The notes beneath the pieces were generated by a model. It was given only the letters and a program-made list of their open reading frames with translations. It did no database searches and was not told where the DNA came from. The position numbers and the translations under genes are program-made. A stretch of 64,000 bases of DNA from Elgaria multicarinata webbii (Eukaryota; Chordata; Lepidosauria; Squamata; Anguidae): contig NC_086182.1 of NCBI RefSeq assembly GCF_023053635.1, positions 32,535,501-32,599,500 of the forward strand, given 5' to 3'. Shown piece after piece: positions 26,401 to 34,438 of the stretch (positions are counted from its first letter, which is position 1; each line of letters begins with the position of its first letter).

Positions 26401-29043
26401 TCTCTTAATTAATGTATGAAACTTGCTGTCACAATATGTCAGTGGGGCAGTGAATCTCTGGGTTTCAGTTGGAACCAGTCAGAACTCTAAAGGAGCTCTA
26501 TCCAAAGTGCCGGGTTTAGATTCCCTAGAAAAGCCAATACTATATTTGAAGATATCAAATGTAGTGCACCGCCTGCACAGACTACTGCAAACCCACCTGC
26601 CTGGCTTCAAGTCTGAGGCTATTGTTGTACTGAGTGGGCTGGAGTGAACGGGGCCAAAAACAGCCTCTCTCCCCCCCCCCCCCTTACAATCATTCAGGCA
26701 GGTCTTTGTAATATATACAAGGTCAGTACATAGGACAAAATACCTATGGAAGTCTCAATTAACCAAAGTTCCCCAGTTATATTTATTTATTTATTACATT
26801 TATATACAGCCCCATAGCCGAAGCTCTCTGGGCAGTTTACAAAAGTTAAAAATAGTAAACAGTAAACATTAAAAGTATACAAAATTTAAAACCATCAAAA
26901 ACAACAGTATAAAAACAACAGTATCCATTTTAAAAACAACAGTTCTAGGGTCCGTTAAAAAGCAAACTTAGTGTTGTTAAATGCTGTTAAATGCCTGGAA
27001 GAGGAGAAAAGTCTTGACCTGGCGCCTGAAAGATAACAGTGTTGGGGCCAGGTGAGCCTCATTGGGGAGATCATTCCACAGTCAGGGGGCCACCACCGAA
27101 AAGGCCCTCTCCCTTGTTGCCGTCCTCCAAGCTTCCCTCGGAGTAGGCACTCGGAGGAGGACCTTAGATGTTGAGCGCAGTGTACGGGGAGGTTCATGTC
27201 AGGAGAGGCGTTCCATCAGGTATTGTGGTCCCAAGCTGTGTAAGGCTTTATAAGTTAAAACCAATACCTCGAATTGGGTTTCGGGAACGTATAGGCAGCC
27301 AATGCAAGCGGGCCGGAATCGATGTTATACGTTAGAACCTTCTGGTTCCAGTTATCAATCTGGCCGCTGCATTTTGCACAAGCTGCAGCTTCCGAACCAT
27401 CTTCAAAGGCTGCCCCACGTAGAGGGCATTTCAGTGATCTAATTTGGAGGTTACCAGAGTATTATTTTATTATTATTTATTATTTATAAATATTATTTTA
27501 TTATTATTTATTATTTATAAATATTATTTATATTTTATTATTTATATATAAATTATTATTTGTATATAAATTATTATTTATAATATATTATTTATAAATA
27601 ATTTATTATTTATAATTATTATTTATTTATAAATAAATAATAAATAATATATTACTTATAAATAAGTAATAAATTATTATTTATTATTTATAAATAAGCT
27701 AGGTTATCCCTGTCCAGATAGGGGCGTAGCTGGGTCACCAACAGGAGTTGGTAGAAAGCAGCACTCCGTGCCACCGAGTTCACCTGAGCCTCAAGCGACA
27801 GAGATGGTTCTAGGAGAACCCCCAAGCTACGAACCTGCTCCTTCAGGGGGAGTGCAACCCCATCCAGAACTGGTTGAACACCCCCCATCCAGTCAGAAGA
27901 ACCACCCACCAGCAGCATCTCAGTCTTGTCTGGATGGAGTTTCAGTTTATTAGCCCTCATCCAGTCCATTGTCGCAGCCAGGCACCGGTTCAGCACATCC
28001 ACAGCCTCACCTGATGAAGATGAAAAGGAGAAGTAGAGCTGCATGTAGGGTGACCATATGAAAAGGAGGACAGGGCTCCTGTATCTTTAACAGTTGCATA
28101 GAAATGAGAATTTCAGCATATATATGGAGAACCTGATGAAATTCAATCTTCATCACAACAGTTAAAGGTGCAGGAGCTATACTAGAGTGACCAGATTTAA
28201 AAGAGGGCAGGGCACCTGCAGCTTTAACTGTTGTGATGAAGAGGAAATTTCCCCAGGTTCCCCATATATACAAATGACACTTGCTGAAATTCTCTTTTCA
28301 ATACAACTGTTAAAGATACAGGAGCCCTGTCCTCCTTTTCATATGGTCACCCTAGCTGCATGTCATCAGGGTACTGATGACAACACACTCCAAAACTCCA
28401 GATGACCGCACCCAACATTTAGATTGAACTGAGAAATGATGGTTACCAGTGTAGAAGCGAGCCAGGATATTAAGCCAGAGTTTGAAGTTAGTTTAAGATT
28501 CTGGTTAGTTCCAAATCTCATATTAACAGTTTCCTGGTTCATACGGCACAGGACACTATGGTTACTTGGAAACCTCCACCTTTCATTCACGCCCACCACA
28601 AAGGGAAAAGAGAAGGGACTACCTCCAAAGGCAAAAGTCCCATTTATATCTCGGCTTATTAACCTGATATATATGATCATCAGACTGCAGCCATTAATTT
28701 AGTAATCCTTAGTACAACAACCCTGTAAAACAGATCAACAGCATCCCCATACTGCAGCTGAAGGCTGAGCAATCATAGCTTTTCTAAGGCACACGGTGAA
28801 GCAACATTTGAACTGGGGACTTTCCAGTTCTCAGCACAATCTCTTAGGCACTAATTTATTAGCCATGCATCTGGCATTAAAAACCATTTGAGGCTCCGTT
28901 TCCTCTTTATGCCTTACATCTACAGAGACAGTATACATAGACCCATACGCTTTCAATGTTCGAATATGGATCTTTCAAGCAACCATCATAATTGTGTACA
29001 TTTTGTCACACAAGCGTAGCCAGCAACACGTACCCGTTTCCAT
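10560..29043 (-). CDS. POU2AF2: POU2AF2 (C11orf53/OCA-T1), POU class 2 associating factor, spliced gene
   Basis: Spliced CDS on the minus strand: 29043-29034 (probable), 22786-22686, 17418-17376, 12939-12641, 10970-10560. Splice phases agree at every junction (1, 0, 1, 0) and give 287 residues, close to the 288 I recall for the human protein. Exon 2 carries the POU-coactivator (OCA) peptide with the core RVYQGVRVKHTVKDLL, which in this family contacts the POU domain on octamer DNA. Later exons keep YYGVRRS, a DSWEPPLPD block, HALEDVHY and the C-terminus YECRRTY, all recognisable from mammalian POU2AF2. The family works in the nucleus as a coactivator of POU2F3 in tuft-type cells; that is family knowledge. 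A serine run near residue 239 is longer than I recall in human. The first coding exon is the weak part of the model. Confidence 0.93.
11078..11149. repeat. Compound microsatellite (TC)n(TG)n(AG)n
   Basis: Three adjoining dinucleotide runs in POU2AF2 intron 4. Confidence 0.95.
11150..11282 (+). repeat. L2-like LINE 3' tail
   Basis: TTTTTGTGAACTGCCCAGAGAGTTTCAGC, the family's 3' stem. Confidence 0.75.
11525..11660. repeat. Dispersed repeat with CAGTCCTCTAT motif
   Basis: ACAGTCCTCTATTTC, GAGGACAGTCCTCTATCC and CAAGTCTGGTTTAAA recur at 57487-57570 and 61470-61560. Class unknown. Confidence 0.6.
11853..11950. repeat. hAT-like foldback fragment
   Basis: CTCCACATGTGCTGGACTACAAGCCCCATCAT and GGGAATTGTAGTCTAATTCACCTGGAG. 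Confidence 0.65.
12204..12520. repeat. Unclassified dispersed repeat
   Basis: GCTTGCTTGCTCCCTGG and GGGAGCCATGATGAGAAAGAGGAAGAGGAG resemble 52690-52900. It lies ~120 bp beyond the donor of POU2AF2 exon 4, in intron 4. Confidence 0.5.
12641..12939 (-). CDS. POU2AF2: POU2AF2 coding exon 4
   Basis: Acceptor CTCAAAG, then GSAAVSSYYGVRRSLMADMD, continuing to SDAAHFLT, then donor GTGAGT. Encodes residues 52-151. YYGVRRS and the SNKQ...DVY block match mammalian POU2AF2. Confidence 0.95.
12950..13940. other. POU2AF2 intron 3, mostly unassigned
   Basis: Contains only a decayed foldback fragment near 13620-13720. Confidence 0.5.
13945..14245 (+). repeat. L2-like LINE 3' tail
   Basis: GCGAACTGCCCAGAGGGCTTCAGTTATTGGGCGATATAGAAAT then an A-rich end. 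Confidence 0.75.
14790..14895. repeat. (AAT)n / AT-rich simple repeat
   Basis: Long AAT run followed by inverted TTAATAAT blocks. Confidence 0.95.
14900..15250. other. Unclassified intronic sequence
   Basis: GGATGACCCAATCCGATTCAAATTTGGTATGC looks like part of an old dispersed repeat, but I cannot assign it. Confidence 0.3.
15355..15656 (-). repeat. tRNA-derived SINE, long form
   Basis: GTGGTTTGCCGTTGCCTTCCCC, CTAACTGGGTCCTCATTTTACTGACC, and GCTGGGATCGAACTCAGGCC near the end. The last contains an inverted B box. Confidence 0.75.
16066..16686. mobile_element. Foldback DNA transposon interrupted by CR1
   Basis: Left end CACCTACACCAAGCAGGATATTCCACTATGA, right end TGGAATATCCTGCCTGGTGTAGATGAG. 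The interior matches 21019-21358. A CR1 element splits the left arm. Confidence 0.85.
16098..16387 (-). mobile_element. CR1 LINE 3' end, inserted in a foldback element
   Basis: ATCATAGAATCATAGAATAGCAGAGTTGG is the reverse complement of the CR1 3' terminal repeat. The body runs through GATGTCCAGCTGGAATCTGG to TCTGGGAGGATC. Severely 5'-truncated. Confidence 0.92.
16690..17370. other. POU2AF2 intron 3, nothing recognised
   Basis: AT-rich sequence without a recognised repeat or gene. Confidence 0.5.
17376..17418 (-). CDS. POU2AF2: POU2AF2 coding exon 3 (43-nt small exon)
   Basis: Acceptor TTTCCTTTCAG, peptide GSVATTQSSFVTLPG, donor GTAAGT. It matches the mammalian GSVSSSQSPFVQMPG block and joins exons 2 and 4 in phase. 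An (AAT)n tract starts 26 bp upstream of the acceptor. Confidence 0.92.
17444..17506. repeat. (AAT)n microsatellite beside POU2AF2 exon 3
   Basis: About 21 units of AAT, ending 26 bp from the exon's acceptor on the minus strand. Confidence 0.97.
17635..17712. repeat. Dispersed repeat fragment
   Basis: GGGTTTCAATCAGAACTAGTCAGAACTAAAAAGGAGCTCT recurs at 26455-26520 and, weakly, at 1470-1500. Confidence 0.55.
17740..18200 (+). repeat. L2-like LINE fragment with tail
   Basis: Equivalent of FKVLVSAFKL, then CTTTTCTGCAGTGGCCCCACACC, and the tail CACCTTGGGAGGGCTTCTGCCC. Confidence 0.7.
18735..19025 (-). repeat. tRNA-derived SINE split by a foldback element
   Basis: AGGAACATAGGAAGCTG is one end and CTCTCCAGGGTTTCAGG ... 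ACTGGGCGATGG the other. A foldback fragment (~18782-18862, GTGTTCTGGACTACAGCTCCCATCA) lies between. Confidence 0.7.
19378..19526. mobile_element. Half of a GTGACCATATG foldback element
   Basis: GTGACCATATGAAAAGGAGGACAGGGCTCC matches the left half of 28047-28353. It breaks off at the mid-point, where telomeric repeats begin. Confidence 0.85.
19532..19579. repeat. Interstitial telomeric repeat, (CCCTAA)8
   Basis: Eight perfect CCCTAA units (48 bp) bounded by a truncated foldback element and a CR1 fragment. Confidence 0.98.
19583..19618 (-). repeat. Short CR1 fragment
   Basis: ACAGTTCTTTCAGTCTCTCTTCATAGGGCTTTG is identical to the CR1 body near 41270-41300. Confidence 0.85.
19619..19762 (+). 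repeat. L2-like LINE 3' tail
   Basis: TTTTTGTAAACCGCCCGGAGAGCTTCGGCTGTGGGGCGG then (AAAT)n. Confidence 0.8.
20085..20245. repeat. Foldback fragment
   Basis: CTTGGCTTCTCCCGCTAGC and GCTAGCAGGAGCAGCCAAG are inverted arms around AAACAAACCATTTCTGGTTTG. Confidence 0.55.
20246..20850. other. POU2AF2 intron 2, nothing recognised
   Basis: Open frames are present but have no family features. Confidence 0.5.
20852..20986. mobile_element. hAT-like foldback element
   Basis: GGGTAGGCAGAAGGTGGG and CGTTCCGCCCACCTATGCC are inverted, with TTTAGCTCC...GGAGCTGAA inside. Confidence 0.65.
21019..21358. mobile_element. 340-bp foldback DNA transposon
   Basis: GGGCTCATCTACACCAAGCAGGATATTCC and its near-complement GGAATATCCTGCTTGGTGTAGACGAGCCC. 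Internal arms contain TATAAAGCAG blocks. Non-autonomous and complete-looking. Confidence 0.88.
21360..21990. other. POU2AF2 intron, nothing recognised
   Basis: Degenerate tandem-like ATCAACTA / GCATATCA words at ~21590-21790, too diverged to call. Confidence 0.4.
21995..22265 (+). repeat. L2-like LINE 3' tail
   Basis: TTTTTGTGAACCGCCCAGAGAGCTTCGGCTATCGGG then (AAAT)n. Confidence 0.85.
22686..22786 (-). CDS. POU2AF2: POU2AF2 coding exon 2 (OCA peptide)
   Basis: Minus-strand acceptor TTTCCGCAG, then DYGKRVYQGVRVKHTV and KDLLAEKRLRQTGGSRLN, then donor GTAAGT. Enters in phase 1 and leaves in phase 0. Encodes residues 4-37. This is the family-defining POU-interaction segment. Confidence 0.95.
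22990..23425 (+). repeat. L2-like LINE, second subfamily, with (AAT)n tail
   Basis: Frame reads RSSGEALLSVSPSTQAR, then APVLWNSLPGEARLAL. The tail is CCACCTTGAGGCCCAGC...GGGCAAAAGGCGGGATAC. This is a different 3' stem from the common copies. Confidence 0.8.
23550..24060 (-). repeat. Old LINE (CR1/L2-like) fragment
   Basis: Minus-strand pieces read KLWNSLP in broken frames. It begins near GTTCTGCTGGATCAGACC. Confidence 0.45.
24061..25735. other. POU2AF2 intron 1, nothing recognised
   Basis: AT-rich; no gene or clear repeat seen. Confidence 0.5.
25780..26410 (+). repeat. L2-like LINE, decayed
   Basis: GCCTTTGAAAACAGTCTGGAAACTTTTAGATGG through GGCACCCCGG to CTGCCCAGAGAGTTTCAGC. Confidence 0.8.
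27455..27700. repeat. AT-rich low-complexity tract inside LINE
   Basis: Mixed TTATTATTTATAAA words, partly palindromic. Confidence 0.9.
28047..28353. mobile_element. 307-bp GTGACCATATG foldback element with target-site duplication
   Basis: Termini AGGGTGACCATATGAAAAGG / CCTTTTCATATGGTCACCCT. AGCTGCATGT flanks both sides (28037-28046, 28354-28363), inside the LINE. Confidence 0.93.
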
Positions 29044-29510
29044 GATCAATGGCGACAATGTTCCCCTCTTGATTCAGCAGGATGTCTGGGGTAATCAGCC
29101 TTCATTAACTTCCCATCCGAGACTGAAGCCGCTGCTAAGGTCAAGTTCAATTTTGAGCCAGACGGAAATGTCCTTTTCCAGGATTTTAGGTGATGTCTCC
29201 AAAACGGCTCACCTGGGATTTGTATACATGCAAATCCTTTGATGTCTGTTTAGATGCAATTTGCATGACCAGCGAGGAGCTTGCTGAAAGGGTTCTTTCA
29301 GTTGACCAAAAGGTAGCAAAAAAAGGAGAAAAATAAATAAATGAAATGTACATTTACTAAATAATAATAGTAATACTTCATGGTATATAATACTTTTAAC
29401 TTTCTCAAGTCTTTTTAGGGTTGTCCAAATGGGCTTGCTTGGGTTATTATTAGAACTGAGTTTTTGTAACTCAGTTGCCTCCAGACCCATTAAATACTAA
29501 ATATTCTGTC
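28426..29510. other. Unassigned; contains candidate POU2AF2 exon 1
   Basis: No repeat recognised. The sequence near 29034 is the candidate start of POU2AF2. Confidence 0.4.
29034..29043 (-). CDS. POU2AF2: POU2AF2 coding exon 1, candidate (10 nt coding)
   Basis: Reads M-E-T plus one base, then a GTACGT donor (29033-29028). The phase fits exon 2, giving MET-DYGKRVYQ, close to the short mammalian N-terminus that begins ME. The ATG has A at -3 and G at +4. There is an in-frame stop further upstream. With only 10 coding bases the match could be chance. Confidence 0.45.
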
Positions 29511-29511
29511 C

Positions 29512-29695
29512 TATGGTGCAATCCTATGTTTGTTTACTCAGATGTAAGCCCTATTGAGGTCAATAAGACTTACTTCCAGGTAAGTGTGCATCGATTACAG
29601 CCTTCTAGCGCAATCATATACATTACTCAGAAGTAAGTCCCACTGAGTTTAATGGGGCTAACTTCTATTAAAGATGATATAGGATTGAAGCTTTA
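29512..29695. repeat. Dispersed repeat (GTGCAATCCTA family)
   Basis: AAGACTTACTTCCAGGTAAGTGTGCATCG, with inverted-style GATATAGGATTGAAGC at the end. A partial copy lies at 33550-33640. Confidence 0.65.
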
Positions 29696-29949
29696 GAGCC
29701 TTTGCAGGCCAGCTTTGCAAAACTACTTGAGCCTTTATATTATTCAAAGTACACTATACAATAGAAGGCCAGCTAAATCTGAGGCCCTGTCTGCTGTCAA
29801 ATCTCCTGGAATTTCCCAATGTAAAAACAAATCAACAGACAAAAAATATGGAACCATCTTGCTCGGTATCTGTAACAAAATTCTACAGGTGGCTTACAAT
29901 GAATAAACAAGAACAAAAACAATTTAAATGTAAAATAAGACAGAAAACA

Positions 29950-30215
29950 ATAAAATCAAAAGCAGCATAAAGAACACCAGCAACAACAACAAAAAATACC
30001 TCACAGCAGTCTAAGCCCTCCATTTATCTATCCTGTTGGGCTGTATTGCTGCCCTGTTTTATCCTGGTTGTGCTTTTATATTTTACTTTTATATTGTGTT
30101 TTTATATTGTGTTTTGTTTTATAACTTGAATTGTACTTGATGGTTTTAATTTTTGTGAACCACCCAGAGAGCTTCAGCTATTGGGCAGTATAGAAATGCA
30201 ATAAATAAATAACCT
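29950..30215 (+). repeat. L2-like LINE 3' tail
   Basis: TTTTTGTGAACCACCCAGAGAGCTTCAGCTATTGGGC. Confidence 0.8.
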
Positions 30216-31125
30216 GCTCCATAGATTTCATTGGGACTACTCTAAGGATGACTAAATTGGGATCCAATCCATTATCTTTAGCATAAACCATCAACTGGAT
30301 GAATAGTCAAATGGTTCATGTTTACTCTTCTTTGATAGTGAACTGCAGCTGCAAAGTGCTGGATTATATTATGGGATGGTGCAAAGAGCGAGTTGTTTAC
30401 ACAAGTCCTGGTGTCATTTTCCTTTCCTGGCATAGCAATCAACTACAGTGCAATACATGACATATCATGTTCCAGGACAAAGAGGTATTTTTACACTTTG
30501 CCAAATTTCAATGAAACACAACGTGAAAAGTGAATTCTGCTCTCAAGGTCTGAAATCCCTGGAACTGACAGGTTCCCCCATCTGAGCTGCCAGGAGCCTA
30601 GCGTTGCTTCTTCATCACATCAGAGTTCCTTGCAATCAGTAGACAAGTTCAGCTTCACTAGAGAGCAGTGGCAATATTTGAGTTTAATTAACAAAGCGGA
30701 CTAAAGAAGACCGTCAACTTGTTCAACCTTTTTTTACTTGTTCAACTATTTTTTTACTTTTAACAAACATAAAATCAGGGGTGTGTTAAACAGGAACGTG
30801 GTGCTTATAATTCTTCGTTTAATAATACTGGTTTTATTTTCTGTGTGACCAGTGTGAGAGATGGTGGTGCATGTCAAAAACCAGAGCTCGGCATGCAGAT
30901 GTTTGGGGTGCCACTGTACTGCTGACATCCCTGTTGATGCCTACTGGTGGCTTTATTCCAGCTCTAGGGTGATTTCCACCTACTACTGCTACCACTCGCT
31001 GCTTGATCACCTTGGCAAGGTATAAATATTCCAGTGCTTGAGCCTTACAGGACTGGTTTGTTGGGCTGTATATCTCTGTGCCTTGTTTTCTCTGCGGTTG
31101 GCGACTCCTTTTTACAACCTCTTGA
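30216..31125. other. Intergenic, nothing recognised
   Basis: Lies between POU2AF2 and HINFP. No coding exon seen. Confidence 0.5.
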
Positions 31126-31129
31126 TCTT

Positions 31130-31262
31130 AGGCCCTTTCTACACCTAAGGATTATCCCAGGAAAATGGAGGGGTTGCCCCTGCCTGTTTCCGGGATCCCG
31201 TGTGTCATTTGCATGCACAGGGATGATCCGGGGGGGGGGGGGAGGGAAGGCAGGTGTAGAAT
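31130..31262. mobile_element. Short foldback element
   Basis: CCCTTTCTACACCTAAGGATTATCCC ... CAGGGATGATCC ... GGCAGGTGTAGAA. Same family as 60438-60575. Confidence 0.7.
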
Positions 31263-31328
31263 CATAAAATAACAGAGTTGAAAGGAGCCTACAAGGCCAT
31301 CAAGTCCAACCCCCTGCTCAATGCAGGA

Positions 31329-31367
<39 letters not shown>

Positions 31368-31550
31368 TATATAGCTGTCCAGCTGCCTCTTGAATGTCTC
31401 TAATGTGGGAGAGCCCACAACCTCCCTAGGTCACTGGTTCCATTGTCGTACTGCTCTAACAGTCAGGAAGTTTTTCCTGATGTCCAGCTGGAATCTGGCT
31501 TCCTTTAACTTGAGCCCGTTATTCCGTGTCCTGCACTCTGCGAGTGGCCT
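31258..31550 (-). mobile_element. CR1 LINE 3' end containing (ATT)n
   Basis: GAATCATAAAATAACAGAGTTG start. An ATT run at 31329-31367 replaces part of the body, then AGCTGTCCAGCTGCCTCTTG resumes. Confidence 0.88.
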
Positions 31551-31859
31551 TAGATTCATTCCTTGACCGTCTTTATTCCTGGATCCTGTTTCTGTGTTAA
31601 GGACATTTTAAAAAGCCCTGTTGGATCAGACCAACGTCCTATCTAGTCCAGTATCTTGCTTTCCACAACAGCCAATGAGATGATGATAACGAATTTTAAA
31701 AAGATTTCTAAACCATCTTTTGGGACATGAAAACCCTCTCAAGGCAGTGTACCATTTTCAAGTAAAACTTAATATATAAAACCCTCAGTTCATTTTTAAT
31801 AAACATCTTAAAATGAACATTACATTTAAGTCTAGGGAGAGCAATTCATAAAACACAGT

Positions 31860-32149
31860 TTGAATCAAATCACCACATCTTGTGGCTGCAAAGTCTATAG
31901 ATCAACTGTGTGCTATATGAAGAAGTACTTTCTTCTGTCTGTCCCAAATCTGCCCACTTTTACACTGATGCTGGAGTCTAATTATTTCTTTCGCCTCTTC
32001 TTTTTTTCCTTCCTACCTCTCTCCCTCCTTCCCTCCCCGTCTTTTCCTATCCCGCTTAGCTTTTCTATACATTATTATTATCATCATCAATCATCATTGG
32101 GGGTTTCAATGCAAGGCGGAACCATCCCATGAGAATCATCTGTTCCCAG
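31860..32149. other. Pyrimidine-rich flank of the HINFP promoter
   Basis: CT-rich stretch at ~31990-32060; no gene. Confidence 0.4.
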
Positions 32150-32600
32150 CCGGAGCTGACACCGCGATACTCTCTTTATGTTTTGACAGCCCGGCTAAGC
32201 CCCGCCTCCCCACGCGACGCCATTGGCTATCCGGGCCGCTTCTGGCGCTATCATTGGTTGAGGAAATTCGTCCGGGCGGTTCGCGAGCTCACAGGTGGAG
32301 GAAGGGGGGGGAGTTGCTCTCGCGCTGGAAGTTAGCAGGGAGGAAAAACTGACGGTAACTATGGAAACGGGGCCTAGTGCCTGCCCCCGAGCCAGGGTTC
32401 GAGGCCCGAAAGCCTTCTACGTCCCCCGAGCCCGTAGCTCTTCGCCTGTTGGGCCCCTGAGTGGGAGGAAGCGGGAGCCCCCTTGTTAGGTCCTCCTTCG
32501 CCCTGCTTGAAGCCCTAGAAAACTGGGTAGGAGCCCTTCGCCATGGGGCGGGGAGCGGGGACGGAGCGAAAGGGGGCGAAGGGGAGGAACGCTGCGTTTG
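32150..32600 (+). promoter_or_regulatory. HINFP: HINFP CpG-rich promoter with two inverted CCAAT boxes
   Basis: This stretch is GC-rich and full of CpG, unlike its surroundings. It contains a GC box (GCCCCGCCTCCCC, about 32198-32210) and two ATTGG boxes at 32222-32226 and 32253-32257, 31 bp apart and in the same orientation, as in NF-Y housekeeping promoters. No TATA box is evident. Transcription would start after about 32290. A possible non-coding exon 1 donor is GTAACT at 32355, but I cannot fix exon 1. Confidence 0.7.
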
Positions 32601-32679
32601 AGGAGGGGGGGATTTAGTATATGGAGGGGTTCTGCTTGGAATGGAAAAGATAAGGGCCCCGTGCCATGAAACATAACTT

Positions 32680-32685
<6 letters not shown>

Positions 32686-32722
<37 letters not shown>
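32686..32722. repeat. (TA)n microsatellite
   Basis: Pure dinucleotide run in HINFP intron 1. Confidence 0.97.
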
Positions 32723-32724
<2 letters not shown>

Positions 32725-33047
32725 CAGCCCACCCTATTCTTTGGTTCAAGGCAGGTTACAGTAGCATCATCACCAGAAATGAACTATAAATGGCTTTCTG
32801 TGTTGTTTCTCCCCACACACCCCCTACTTTAAGGGAGGGGAGTAGCTGGAGTTGATGTGTGTCATTGTGCCACAGCTGGGACACCGAATTGTGTCCTCTG
32901 TTCACGTGTGAACCCAACTGGCAGCCGCCAGTATAGGCCAGTATTATTCACACAGATAATAATACTGGCCTACCTTACAGGGGGGTGGTTGGAGTTACTG
33001 CGATCACATATCTGAAACGGCTTCGGCACTCGAAAGCCTGGTGTAGA

Positions 33048-33468
33048 TATTATTATTATTATTATTTATTTATATAGCACCATCAATGTACATGGTGCTG
33101 TATAATACAGCATTATATACTATTGTTGTATAATACAACAATACAGATATATCTGTATTGTTATTGTATATTTTATGATGTTGTTTGTGCTTGGTACTTT
33201 TGTGTAAACTGCTTTGTGAGCGTCAACTGAAAAGTAGAATATAAATACTTTAAATAAATGAATGGATTATTATATCCTAAAGCTTTCTTTTTCCTAAAGC
33301 TTTTAAAACTTGATTTTGCTCTGACTTTTATACTGCCTGTTTGATGCATTCTCTTCCCCTCCTTATTGTTTTATTATGATTTTATTAGAATGTAAGCCTA
33401 TGCGGCAGGGTCTTGCTATTTACTGTTTTACTCTGTACAGCACCATGTACATTGATGGTTCTATATAA

Positions 33469-33500
<32 letters not shown>
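33048..33500 (+). repeat. L2-clade LINE 3' ends with (AAT)n
   Basis: AGAATGTAAGCCTATGCGGCAGGGTCTTGC and GCACCATGTACATTGATGG. The same family is antisense at 38890 and 48310. Confidence 0.75.
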
Positions 33501-33502
<2 letters not shown>

Positions 33503-34078
33503 TTCTCTCTTAACGTTGCCCCATATCACACTGGGACTAACTCATGCCTGGTGCAATTCTGTGCGTGACAACGCAGAAGTAAGCCCCGTTGAGTTCAGTG
33601 AGGTTTACTTCCAGGTAAGTGTGTATAGGCTTGTAGACTTAATGTAAAAATGTGTTGGTGTTTAACAGACAGGTGTATACTTGAACTGTCAGTTGCTGAG
33701 TATGGGTTCCTGTTCTGCCTGGTGCTGGACTTCACTATGAAGCTTTAAAAACACCCACCCACCCAAATAAAATTATACCATAGTTTCAATAAGAAATGGG
33801 AAGTGTTAATTTTAAAAAAGGAAGATTTAATTTGAAATTATAAATCTTTACAAAGATCCCAGCATTCTGTTGCGATGTTGTAAAAGTTCAAAATTTAAAA
33901 ATGTCAGAACTGTCTCCTCTACCCCAAACTATACATGTGCATATGGCCATTGCAGTCACAGATGTGATGCATGATGTATGTACATTGGGGATGAGGGAAT
34001 ATAAAAAAGCTAGGTTTTTCATAATTGTGGAAGGTAGGTGCTTTTCGAAAGCCAAATAACCCAAGAGTTTTTCAGTAA

Positions 34079-34134
34079 ACCGCCCAGAGAGCTTCGGCTA
34101 TTGGGCGGTATAGAAATGCAATAAATAAATAAAA
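34079..34134 (+). repeat. L2-like LINE tail fragment
   Basis: AACCGCCCAGAGAGCTTCGGCTATTGGGCGG, 130 bp upstream of HINFP exon 2. Confidence 0.8.
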
Positions 34135-34262
34135 TCCCAAGGCATAATGTGAATCAGGAGTATGTGTTGGAGAGTGGGGAATCCTTACTCTACCTTGATG
34201 GGCCTTTCTTTTAGTCTTGGAATGTAGGAGAGATTGAATCTGTTCTCTGTCTTCTTCCTCAG

Positions 34263-34438
34263 CACTCTTATCATGCCTCCTGGGAAGGTAGTCAATAAGG
34301 AAACTTTGGTTCTGCAGTGTGAATGGGAGATGTGCAGCTTTGTAGCCTCAAAGATGGAGGAGTACTGTGAACACGTGTCAAAGCATTTGCAGCAGCATCT
34401 CCATGGCAAAGATGAGGACGATGAGGTGGATTCTCTTG
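34263..34438 (+). CDS. HINFP: HINFP exon 2 (first coding)
   Basis: Acceptor TTCTTCCTCAG at 34262, 10 nt of 5' UTR, ATG at 34273 (A at -3), donor GTAAGG at 34439. Encodes residues 1-55, with the first finger (C16, C21, H34, H38) and an acidic DEDDEVD stretch. Confidence 0.95.

Larger units (their letters stand above)
26775..28425 (-). repeat. L2-like LINE, longest copy, with two insertions
   Basis: The tail at the low end (CCATAGCCGAAGCTCTCTGGGC) and the minus-strand frame at 28044-27688 (RANKLKLHPDKTEMLLVGG) cover the late reverse-transcriptase region. An AT-rich tract (27460-27700) and a foldback element (28047-28353) interrupt it. Confidence 0.85.

Noticed and set aside
29034-29090. Minus-strand reading GNIVAIDHGNGY overlapping the candidate POU2AF2 start
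   Set aside because: Short, in a different frame, and without neighbouring coding sequence. Treated as chance.
32350-32366. RFX-like X-box GGTAACTATGGAAAC in HINFP exon 1 region
   Set aside because: Only an approximate match to the consensus; too weak to list as a site.
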